From Pseudomonadota bacterium (GTDB lineage Bacteria > Pseudomonadota > Alphaproteobacteria > Sphingomonadales > Sphingomonadaceae): DNA of 20,626 nucleotides. The stretch spans positions 1 through 20,626 of the forward strand of contig JAEZCS010000013.1 in NCBI GenBank assembly GCA_023433445.1. The letters are read 5' to 3'. A program made the position numbers and the translations under genes. Every line of letters starts with the position of its first letter. The stretch's first letter is position 1. Shown piece by piece: positions 13,784 to 20,626 of this stretch. The notes under the pieces were generated by a model, which was not told the origin of the DNA, ran no database searches, and saw nothing but the letters and a program-made list of their open reading frames with translations.

Positions 13784-16438
13784 TTATGCTGGCACTTTGG
13801 CTAGCGCGACCTTCACGGCCTCGACAGCTGCCGCAGCCTTGTCCCCCTCGGGACCGCCGCCCTGCGCCATATCCGGACGGCCGCCTCCGCCCCTTCCGCC
13901 AAGCGCTTCCACGCCGGCGCGAACGAGATCGACGGCGCTGATCGAACCGACCAGATCGTCGGTAACGCCCACAGCGATGCTAGCGCGGCCCTCGGTTACG
14001 GCAAGGACGGCGGACACCCCGCTGCCCAGTGTCGCCTTGTTCTGGTCAACGATTCCGCGCAGTTCCTTGGGATCGAGACCTTCAATCACCTGACCGATGA
14101 AATTGGTGCTGCCGACCTTTTCCGGTCCCGCCGCCTGAGCGCCGCCACCTCCGCCCAGGGCAAGCGCTTTTTTCGCGTCAGCCAGTTCGCGCTCCAGCTT
14201 GCGGCTCTGTTCAACGAGCGCTGCAATGCGCGCCGGGACTTCTTCCGGAGTCGTTTTAAGCGTAGCGGCCGACTGACGCAGGCGATCTTCGCGGTCGGTG
14301 AGCCATAAACGTGCCGCTTCACCGGTCAAAGCTTCGATACGGCGAACACCGGAGGACACAGCGCTTTCCGAAATGATCTTGAAGATGGCGATGTCACCCG
14401 TCGCGTTGACATGCGTGCCGCCGCACAGTTCGACAGAATAGCTGTTTGCGTCGCCCTTCCCCATCGAAAGAACACGGACTTCGTCGCCATATTTTTCGCC
14501 GAACAAGGCCATCGCTCCTGCGGCAATGGCGTCATCGGGTGTCATCAGGCGAGTGGTCACAGCTTCATTGTGACGCACCTGTTCGTTCACCAAGCTTTCG
14601 ACCGCAGCAATCTGGCTGTGCGTCAACGCTTCGGGATGTGAAAAGTCAAAGCGCAGGCGATCTGGCGCAACCAGGCTGCCTTTCTGTGTCACGTGCGCGC
14701 CCAGCGTGTTTCGCAGCGCGGCATGGAGCAAATGGGTCGCGCTGTGATTGGCGCGAATACGGTCGCGGCGGTTCACGTCCACAGAGAGGTGAACGGTGTC
14801 GCCCACCTTGAGGCTGCCTTGGCCGATCTTCGTCCGGTGAGCATGTAAGCGTCCCAATGGCTTGGCGGTATCCTCGACATCGGCAACCAGGCCCGACAGG
14901 GATGTGATGGTGCCCGCGTCGCCCATCTGGCCGCCGCTTTCACCGTAAAAAGGCGTCTGATTCGTGACGATCGTGACCGTTTCGCCAGCGGTCGCGCTGT
15001 CGAAGTTCACACCGTCCTTTACGATCGCCAGTACCTCGCCTTCGCCCTCGGTCGAGCTGTAGCCGATGAACTCGGTATTCCCCGCATTTTCGGCGATATC
15101 GAACCAGATCTCATCGGAGGCTTTCTCGCCCGAGCCCTTCCATGCAGCGCGGGCCGCTGCCTTCTGCTCGGCCATGGCGGCGTCGAAACCTTCGCGATCG
15201 ACGGCCAGCCCGCGCGAGCGCAGAGCATCTTCGGTCAGGTCATAGGGGAAGCCGTAGGTGTCATAGAGCTTGAACGCGGTTTCGCCGGGCAATGTGCCGC
15301 CTTCGGACAGGTCGACCGTCGCTTCATCCAGCAGCTTCAGGCCCTTTTCCAGCGTCTGGCGGAAACGGGTTTCCTCACGCAGCAGCGTTTCCTCGATCAA
15401 AGGCTGGGCCCGAACCAGTTCCTGATATGCGCCGCCCATTTCGGACACGAGGCTGCCGACAAGACGATGCATCAGCGGCTCTTTGGCGCCGATGATGTGT
15501 GCGTGGCGCATGGCGCGGCGCATGATGCGACGCAGGACATAGCCCCGGCCTTCATTGGCGGGCAGCACGCCATCTGCAATCAGGAAGCTGGTCGAGCGCA
15601 GATGGTCCGCGATCACGCGATGGCTGGCTTTGAACTCACCATCGATAGCCGTCTTGGTCAGCGCGCCCGATTCTTCAATCAGCGCCTTGAACGTGTCCGT
15701 GTCATAATTGTCGTGGACGCCCTGCAACACAGCCGCGATGCGCTCCAGCCCCATACCCGTGTCGATGCTGGGCTTGGGCAGTTCGCCAACGATCTCGTTC
15801 GCTTCCTGCTCATATTGCATGAAGACGAGGTTCCAGATTTCAACGAAACGGTCGCCATCCTCTTCCGGCGATCCGGGAGGACCACCCCAAATATGCTCGC
15901 CATGGTCGTAGAAAATTTCCGAGCAGGGACCGCATGGTCCGCTGTCACCCATGGCCCAGAAATTATCCTTGGTGGGGATGCGGATGATTCTGTGCTCGGG
16001 GAGCCCTGCGATCTTCTTCCACAGATCGAATGCTTCATCGTCGGTGTGGTAGACGGTAGCGGTCAGCTTTTCAGCCGGGATGCCCCATTCCTTCGTAAGC
16101 AGCGTCCACGCATGCGTGATCGCCTGCTCCTTGAAATAGTCGCCGAAACTGAAATTACCCAGCATTTCAAAGAATGTATGGTGCCGCGCGGTGTAGCCGA
16201 CATTGTCCAGGTCATTATGCTTGCCGCCCGCTCGCACCGATTTCTGGCTGCTGGTCGCCGTCGTGTAAGACCGTGTTTCCAGGCCCGTAAAGACATTCTT
16301 GAACGGCACCATCCCCGCGTTAACGAACATCAGGGTGGGGTCGTTATGCGGCACCAGAGGTGCTGACGGAACGATGGTGTGACCGTTGGTCCCGAAATAG
16401 TCGAGGAAGGAGCGGCGAATGTCATTGGTCGATGTCAT
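13784..16438 (-). CDS. alaS: Alanyl-tRNA synthetase
   Basis: AlaRS charges tRNA-Ala and clears mischarged Ser and Gly. The 884-residue protein has the full domain set. The class II core (1-240) contains HHTFFEMLGNFSFGDYF (86-102), GPCGPCSEIFYD (167-178) and GMGLERIAAVLQG (228-240). The helical tRNA-binding part recognises G3-U70. The editing domain has HSATH (His565, His569) and CGGTH (Cys672, His676). A coiled-coil segment lies at about 735-760, and the C-Ala domain contains the Gly-rich GGGRPDMAQGGG (850-861). No residue is missing. Both tRNA-Ala(GGC) genes in this window carry the G3-U70 pair it reads. The ATG at 16438 gives the usual N-terminus. It is divergent from maeB. Confidence 0.98.
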   Translation of the reverse strand: MTSTNDIRRSFLDYFGTNGHTIVPSAPLVPHNDPTLMFVNAGMVPFKNVFTGLETRSYTTATSSQKSVRAGGKHNDLDNVGYTARHHTFFEMLGNFSFGDYFKEQAITHAWTLLTKEWGIPAEKLTATVYHTDDEAFDLWKKIAGLPEHRIIRIPTKDNFWAMGDSGPCGPCSEIFYDHGEHIWGGPPGSPEEDGDRFVEIWNLVFMQYEQEANEIVGELPKPSIDTGMGLERIAAVLQGVHDNYDTDTFKALIEESGALTKTAIDGEFKASHRVIADHLRSTSFLIADGVLPANEGRGYVLRRIMRRAMRHAHIIGAKEPLMHRLVGSLVSEMGGAYQELVRAQPLIEETLLREETRFRQTLEKGLKLLDEATVDLSEGGTLPGETAFKLYDTYGFPYDLTEDALRSRGLAVDREGFDAAMAEQKAAARAAWKGSGEKASDEIWFDIAENAGNTEFIGYSSTEGEGEVLAIVKDGVNFDSATAGETVTIVTNQTPFYGESGGQMGDAGTITSLSGLVADVEDTAKPLGRLHAHRTKIGQGSLKVGDTVHLSVDVNRRDRIRANHSATHLLHAALRNTLGAHVTQKGSLVAPDRLRFDFSHPEALTHSQIAAVESLVNEQVRHNEAVTTRLMTPDDAIAAGAMALFGEKYGDEVRVLSMGKGDANSYSVELCGGTHVNATGDIAIFKIISESAVSSGVRRIEALTGEAARLWLTDREDRLRQSAATLKTTPEEVPARIAALVEQSRKLERELADAKKALALGGGGGAQAAGPEKVGSTNFIGQVIEGLDPKELRGIVDQNKATLGSGVSAVLAVTEGRASIAVGVTDDLVGSISAVDLVRAGVEALGGRGGGGRPDMAQGGGPEGDKAAAAVEAVKVALAKVPA

Positions 16439-16459
16439 GCGCGCGATTTAGTGGGAAGC

Positions 16460-16484
16460 GCCCCGGCGCACAAGCGGGGCTTTT
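16460..16484 (+). terminator. Terminator-like hairpin in the alaS-maeB divergent region
   Basis: GCCCCG (16460-16465) pairs with CGGGGC (16475-16480) around a 9-base loop, followed by TTTT, in the plus orientation. It lies about 107 bases before the maeB ATG. No plus-strand gene ends here, so it would act in a maeB leader as an attenuator or stop transcription antisense to alaS. A chance structure is possible. Confidence 0.45.
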
Positions 16485-16590
16485 CATCGCAGCGGCCAAG
16501 CGGGTTCTCTTATCCGACAAGTCACGCAACTGCGCCATTAAGAGCCCGGGCGGCATTGCCCCTATCCCAAATCAAGAATAAGGCCGCATC

Positions 16591-18858
16591 ATGGATGACA
16601 ACACCCGCCGCGCAGCCCTGGATTATCATCGCCTTCCCCAGCCCGGAAAGCTGAGGATTGAACCGACCAAGCGGATGGTCAACCAACGCGACCTGGCGCT
16701 GGCTTACTCGCCCGGTGTGGCCGCTCCCTGTCTCGAAATCGCCGAAGATCCTGACAAGGCGATGGAATATACCGCGCGCGGTAATCTGGTTGCCGTCATC
16801 TCCAACGGGACGGCCGTGCTGGGGCTGGGATCGATCGGAGCCCTGGCATCCAAGCCGGTGATGGAAGGCAAGGCCGTCCTGTTCAAGAAATTTGCCGACA
16901 TCGACGTGTTTGACATCGAAGTGGACACTACCGATCCGGAAAAGTTCATCGATGCTGTAGCGCTGCTGGAGCCCACTTTTGGCGGCATCAATCTGGAAGA
17001 TATCAAGGCGCCGGAGTGCTTCGCCATCGAGGCGGAACTGAAGAAGCGGATGAATATCCCCGTCTTCCATGACGACCAGCATGGCACGGCGATCGTCGTG
17101 GCCGCAGCCGTCCGCAACGCACTGGTGCTGCAAGGCAAGACCTTGGCAGAAGCCCGGCTGGTAACGTCAGGAGCTGGCGCAGCCGCGCTCGCTTGTGTCG
17201 ATCTGCTGGTGTCGATGGGGCTGCCGGTCGAGCATGTGACGTTGACCGACAAGGATGGCGTCATCCATTCAGGCCGGGAAGGCATGCTGCCAAACATGGC
17301 CCGATATGCGCGGATCACGAACGCCCGGACCTTGCCTGAAGTGCTGCCGGGCGCGAACATCTTTCTGGGCCTGTCCGCGCCGGGTGTTTTGAAGCAGGAG
17401 TGGCTTCCCCTGCTCGCCCCCAACCCGCTGATCTTTGCGTTGGCGAACCCGGAACCGGAGATCAGGCCCGAAGCTGCGCGCGAGGCGCGGCCCGACGCGA
17501 TCGTCGCCACCGGTCGGTCGGATTACCCCAATCAGGTCAATAACGTCCTTTGTTTCCCATACATGTTTCGTGGTGCGCTGGATGCACGCGCGACCGAGAT
17601 TAACGAGGCCATGAAGACTGCTGCGGCCGAGGCGATCGCAGCGCTGGCCCGGCTTCCGGCGCATGACAGCGTTGAGCAGGCCTATGGTGGGCGGCGACTG
17701 GTATTCGGGCCAGATTATATCATCCCGACGCCATTTGACCCCAGGCTGATCGCAGAGATCGCGCCAGCGGTAGCCAAAGCGGCAATGGACAGCGGCGTGG
17801 CGAAGCGTTCGCTCGACATTGAAGCCTACCGCCGCTCGCTGGCACAGCAGAACACGCGTTCGGCTCAACTGATGCTGCCGGTGTTCGAAGCGGCTCGCGG
17901 GACCTGCCGCCGCATTGCCTATGGCGAGGGTGAGGATGAGCGCGTCCTGCGCGCGATTCAGGATGGACTGGACGAGGGGATCGTCCGTCCCGTCATCATC
18001 GCGCGGCGACGGATCTTGGAGCAGAAGCTGCCGGATCTTGGCTTGCGCTTCGAACTCGATCGCGATGTGGAGGTCGTCGATCCAGAAACCGATCATGAGT
18101 TGTTCGGAGAGTTGGTCGAGGCATATCGCGCAATCGCGGCGCGCAAGGGCGTTCCGACAGCCGAACTGCTGCGCCATGTCTATCGTCGGCCAACGGTCAC
18201 GGCAGCCATGTTGCTGCGGACCGGCCGTGTCGATGCGGCTCTGGTAGGTGGTAACAGCGAATATTGGGGCCAGGTCGAACATGTGCTGCGGATCATAGAG
18301 CGCCGCGCCGGGCATAGCCGGGTCTATGCGCTATCCGGGCTCATCCTCGATGCGGGCGCATTGTTTATCTCCGATACCCATATGGTGCCCGATCCGACCC
18401 CTGAGCAGGTCGCGGAGATGGCCATCGCCGGAGCGACCGAGCTTCGGCATTTCGGCCTGACACCGCGGGTTGCCCTGCTATCGCACTCAAACTTTGGAGC
18501 CTCGCACAGTCCCAGCGCGAGAAAGATGCGGACCGCGCTGCAGTTGGTGCGGTCGCAGGCCCCGGACCTGCTGGTCGATGGTGAAATGCACGCCGATGCG
18601 GCGCTCAGCCAATCGTTGCGGGAACGGCTGATTCCAGACACGCGCTTTGAAGGGCCGGCAAATCTGCTGGTCATGCCCAATCTCGATTCGGCAAATATCA
18701 CGCTGACCGCGCTTTCGGCTTCCTCCAGTTCGCCTACCGTCGGACCGATGTTGATGGGGCTGGCTCAGCCTATCCATGTGCTGACACCCGGCGTAACCGC
18801 GCGCGGCATTCTGAACCTGACCGCGATCGCAGCGGCAGAGGTGGATCGGGAAGGCTGA
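16591..18858 (+). CDS. maeB: NADP-dependent malic enzyme with C-terminal phosphotransacetylase-like domain
   Basis: MaeB converts malate to pyruvate and CO2 with reduction of NADP+, linking the TCA cycle to pyruvate and NADPH supply. The 755-residue protein is the long two-domain form. The malic-enzyme part (about 1-430) has RDLALAYSPGVAAPCLEI (31-48), TARGNLVAVISNGTAVLG, EDIKAPECF, FHDDQHGTAI with the metal-site acids, the nucleotide-binding TSGAGAAALA, and FALANPEPEI. The second part (about 435-755) resembles phosphotransacetylase (VALLSHSNFG, DGEMHADAAL, VGPMLMGLAQPIHVL). In E. coli MaeB this part is regulatory and responds to acetyl-CoA rather than acting as an enzyme. AAGG precedes the ATG. 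NADP preference is inferred from family, not from a visible residue. Confidence 0.96.
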   Translation: MDDNTRRAALDYHRLPQPGKLRIEPTKRMVNQRDLALAYSPGVAAPCLEIAEDPDKAMEYTARGNLVAVISNGTAVLGLGSIGALASKPVMEGKAVLFKKFADIDVFDIEVDTTDPEKFIDAVALLEPTFGGINLEDIKAPECFAIEAELKKRMNIPVFHDDQHGTAIVVAAAVRNALVLQGKTLAEARLVTSGAGAAALACVDLLVSMGLPVEHVTLTDKDGVIHSGREGMLPNMARYARITNARTLPEVLPGANIFLGLSAPGVLKQEWLPLLAPNPLIFALANPEPEIRPEAAREARPDAIVATGRSDYPNQVNNVLCFPYMFRGALDARATEINEAMKTAAAEAIAALARLPAHDSVEQAYGGRRLVFGPDYIIPTPFDPRLIAEIAPAVAKAAMDSGVAKRSLDIEAYRRSLAQQNTRSAQLMLPVFEAARGTCRRIAYGEGEDERVLRAIQDGLDEGIVRPVIIARRRILEQKLPDLGLRFELDRDVEVVDPETDHELFGELVEAYRAIAARKGVPTAELLRHVYRRPTVTAAMLLRTGRVDAALVGGNSEYWGQVEHVLRIIERRAGHSRVYALSGLILDAGALFISDTHMVPDPTPEQVAEMAIAGATELRHFGLTPRVALLSHSNFGASHSPSARKMRTALQLVRSQAPDLLVDGEMHADAALSQSLRERLIPDTRFEGPANLLVMPNLDSANITLTALSASSSSPTVGPMLMGLAQPIHVLTPGVTARGILNLTAIAAAEVDREG

Positions 18859-18888
18859 ACTTAACCTTTTTCGTCCAGAAGGACGGAC

Positions 18889-19566
18889 ATGGCAGGATTG
18901 TTCACGAACGTCGCGAAATTGGCTGGGCCGAAGCTGGCGCTTGGCGGCGCGCTGGGCGCTGTTGGACTGCTGGTGGCAAGCTATGTGGATCGGGGCCGCG
19001 ATCTGCAACCGCAGCGGCAGGATGCGCCCGAGCAGAACAATGCGGCTGGACCGGCCTTGGTGGAACGGAGCCGTTCGCAACCGTTGCCGGTTGATCCCCA
19101 TGCTCTGGCGGTCAAGAGCGTGTTGCCGATCGAAGCCCCTTTTCGCCACGGGGACTATGTTTGGGACGAGAGCAAGGCACCGGCAACGGGCCCGGTCGTT
19201 ATCACTGTGGACTTGAAGGCGCAGACCTTGTCCGCATTCCGGGACGGTCATGAGATCGGCGCAGCAGTGATCATTTACGGCGCAGACGACAAGCCAAGCC
19301 CCTTGGGCGCGTTTCCGATCACCCAGAAGGCCGCAGACCATGTGTCGAACCTCTATAACGCACCTATGCCTTACATGCTGCGGCTGACGAACGACGGGGT
19401 TGCGATCCATGGCAGCGACGTCAAATGGGGTAATGCCACCCATGGCTGCATCGGGGTACCGACAGCGTTCGCGCGCAAGCTATTCGCGGCGGTGAAGCTG
19501 GGCGATCTGGTGATCGTCACACAGGGCAAGATGCTCGATGTCGGCCATGTGGGCAATGCGGGCTGA
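18889..19566 (+). CDS. Membrane-anchored L,D-transpeptidase (YkuD family)
   Basis: This 225-residue protein has a short N-terminal segment and one hydrophobic stretch (about 15-32), giving a single membrane anchor with the rest in the periplasm. A Gln/Pro-rich linker leads to a YkuD domain (about 101-212). The catalytic motif IHGSDVKWGNATHGCIGVP places His174, His185 and the nucleophile Cys187. Such enzymes make 3-3 peptidoglycan cross-links or attach proteins to peptidoglycan. The Arg that usually follows HGC(I/V) is Gly189 here, which may mark a subfamily with different substrate handling. GAAGGACGGAC lies just before the ATG. It follows maeB by 30 bp, so the two may share a transcript, and it ends 6 bp from the convergent lipoprotein gene. 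Confidence 0.9.
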   Translation: MAGLFTNVAKLAGPKLALGGALGAVGLLVASYVDRGRDLQPQRQDAPEQNNAAGPALVERSRSQPLPVDPHALAVKSVLPIEAPFRHGDYVWDESKAPATGPVVITVDLKAQTLSAFRDGHEIGAAVIIYGADDKPSPLGAFPITQKAADHVSNLYNAPMPYMLRLTNDGVAIHGSDVKWGNATHGCIGVPTAFARKLFAAVKLGDLVIVTQGKMLDVGHVGNAG

Positions 19567-19572
19567 ACACGC

Positions 19573-20115
19573 CTAATCCTGCTGGCAGAGCGCTTTTCCG
19601 TTAAGATCTTCCGCCCGTAACGCAGTGCCAGCATCGCTGGCGGCGCGAGGAAAGCTTACACCCTCCAACGAACCACGACCTTCGCACAGGCTGGCGCATT
19701 TCATGTCGAGAACGCCGGGGAAAGCAATCTGGTCGCCATCATATTGCGCCACGATGATACAGCGATCACGGCGGTCGAAACTGAAGATGAGCTTGTCATC
19801 CGCGCGCCTCGCATTGCCCTGCCCGTGACAGCGTTGGCCTTCGCCGAATACCGCTTCTGCCCCGACACGGAACTCACCCAGCTGGCCGGGGACGATACAC
19901 AGGGTGTCGCTTCCCGCCTCATGACGCCGGCGGAAAAGGCCGACTGGGGACAATCTGGAGCTATCCGCAATCACGCCGCTTTCAATTGCGGCGCGCTCCA
20001 AGCCAGACGTGGAAGCCATGTTGCCTGAAGCGCCTGCGAACCGCTCGCCCCCGCCCTCGGCTTGGCAGGCTACCAGCAGCGGCAAGAGCGCGAGACTATT
20101 CCACCGTATCGACAG
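19573..20115 (-). CDS. Small lipoprotein, function unknown, probable CTG start
   Basis: The reading frame encodes a lipobox LVAC preceded by a classic lipoprotein signal if translation starts at one of two CTG codons (20118 or 20115): L-S-I-R-W-N-S-L-A-L-L-P-L-L-V-A-C. AAGGA (20127-20123) is 7 bases before the CTG at 20115, a good spacing. The first conventional start is TTG 20085, which would leave only five residues before the cysteine and no working signal peptide. An in-frame TGA lies just before the CTG pair. The mature part has several cysteines (DTLCIVP, QRCHGQG, DMKCASLCEG) and an FDRR...YDGDQIAFPG stretch that looks like a beta-rich periplasmic domain. It overlaps the end of hisI by about 20 bp, so the two are probably co-transcribed. 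I know no function. Confidence 0.75.
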   Translation of the reverse strand: MSIRWNSLALLPLLVACQAEGGGERFAGASGNMASTSGLERAAIESGVIADSSRLSPVGLFRRRHEAGSDTLCIVPGQLGEFRVGAEAVFGEGQRCHGQGNARRADDKLIFSFDRRDRCIIVAQYDGDQIAFPGVLDMKCASLCEGRGSLEGVSFPRAASDAGTALRAEDLNGKALCQQD

Positions 20116-20467
20116 CAGTCAGTCCTTCCGCGCCAACCCGCCGGAAAAAGCAAGACCGCGCGCCGGTGTGACAAGTCGGACCCGCCGGGACCGCTTTCAG
20201 CCAGACTGCGTCCTGGTCGCAATCTATCCGGATGTCGCGCACCTCCAGCATGTGGCCGGAGGTCTCACCCTTCTTCCAAAGCGATTGACGGCTGCGCGAC
20301 CAGAAATGAGCCATGCCCGTTTCTATGGTCAATGCCAGCGCTCGATCATTCATATGAGCGACCATCAACAACTCGCCGCTGGCAACATCAGTCACCACAG
20401 CGGTGATCAGGCCATCGCGGTCATATTTCGGATTGAGGGTCAGCCCCTTGTCGCGTTGATCGTTCAT
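20096..20467 (-). CDS. hisI: Phosphoribosyl-AMP cyclohydrolase
   Basis: HisI opens the purine ring of phosphoribosyl-AMP in the third step of histidine synthesis. The 123-residue protein is the single-domain form, without the HisE pyrophosphohydrolase part. Visible motifs are WSRSRQSLWKKGETSGH (56-72), the metal site DCDQD (82-86) with Cys83, and the zinc ligands Cys99 (TCHTG) and Cys106 (RSCFFRR). No other his biosynthesis gene is in the window, so this copy lies outside a his operon, as is common in alphaproteobacteria. The ATG at 20467 has only a weak ribosome-binding site. Downstream it overlaps the lipoprotein gene, and the AAGGA serving that gene lies inside hisI. tRNA-His lies just upstream on the same strand. 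Confidence 0.95.
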   Translation of the reverse strand: MNDQRDKGLTLNPKYDRDGLITAVVTDVASGELLMVAHMNDRALALTIETGMAHFWSRSRQSLWKKGETSGHMLEVRDIRIDCDQDAVWLKAVPAGPTCHTGARSCFFRRVGAEGLTAVDTVE

Positions 20468-20530
20468 AGCCCGGCTATAAGACGGCGAAGGCCCGATGTG
20501 AAGCCCGTGCGACTAGAAAAAAGGAGAAGA

Positions 20531-20608
20531 TGGGGCGATCGACGGGATCCGAACCCGCGACCTCTGGTACCACAAACCAGCGCTCTAACCAACTGAGCTA
20601 CGATCGCC
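20531..20608 (-). tRNA. tRNA-His(GTG), CCA encoded
   Basis: The minus strand gives an acceptor GCGATCG pairing with CGATCGC, plus an encoded extra G at position -1 (20608) opposite C73, the hallmark of tRNA-His. The anticodon stem CTGGT/ACCAG encloses TTGTGGT, giving GTG. The T-arm is GCGGG/CCCGT with one G-T pair. CCA is encoded at 20531-20533. Only 63 bases separate it from the hisI start. Confidence 0.96.
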
Positions 20609-20626
20609 ACAGGGCCGTTTGGCCCA

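Noticed and set aside
17269..18315. A 348-codon minus-strand frame inside maeB
   Set aside because: The plus-strand MaeB has continuous family motifs through this stretch. The antisense frame has none.
18487..19443. A 318-codon minus-strand frame spanning the maeB end and the L,D-transpeptidase
   Set aside because: It crosses two well-supported genes on the other strand and shows no domain.

Overview
The window looks like a chromosomal housekeeping segment of an alphaproteobacterium in the Sphingomonadales (Sphingomonas/Sphingobium type). The reasons are GC-rich coding with strong G/C third positions, the gene order FYDLN-acid protein / aroA / cmk / rpsA / ihfB, and the flavour of the small secreted proteins. 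The genus is an inference. I found no CRISPR array, insertion sequence, prophage, toxin-antitoxin pair or obvious foreign island. Genes are tightly packed and no gene-free stretch exceeds about 170 bases.

Layout. 1-441 is the 3' part of rsmD (16S rRNA methyltransferase), followed by a CCCTCTCCCC-type inverted repeat. 526-1546 is a nitric-oxide module: a single-domain haemoglobin divergent from an NsrR-like Fe-S repressor, with a perfect 16-bp palindrome between them. 1521-2413 holds a small Pro/Ala-rich exported protein and a GFA-fold zinc protein, both on the minus strand. 2516-4792 is a UvrD/PcrA helicase. 4885-5169 has two identical tRNA-Ala(GGC) genes on the minus strand, followed by the FYDLN-acid zinc-ribbon protein.

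5742-10145 runs on the plus strand: aroA, a 34-codon ORF joined to its neighbours by ATGA overlaps, cmk, a terminator, rpsA, a terminator, and ihfB. This order couples aromatic amino acid synthesis, CMP phosphorylation, ribosomal protein S1 and the nucleoid protein IHF. tRNA-Leu(TAA) and a CPA2 cation/proton antiporter with an RCK domain follow. The antiporter meets a secreted HExxH/TPR protein tail to tail with stop codons overlapping in TTAA.

13784-16438 is alaS (minus), divergent from maeB (malic enzyme plus phosphotransacetylase-like domain). Then come a membrane-anchored L,D-transpeptidase (plus), a small lipoprotein that seems to start at CTG and overlaps hisI (both minus), and tRNA-His. 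alaS and the two tRNA-Ala(GGC) genes are partners in alanine charging. hisI and tRNA-His lie next to each other.

I did not find a convincing wholly new system. The points most worth checking are the 34-codon ORF between aroA and cmk, the lipoprotein with a non-ATG start, the NO-responsive palindrome, and a terminator-like hairpin in the maeB leader.
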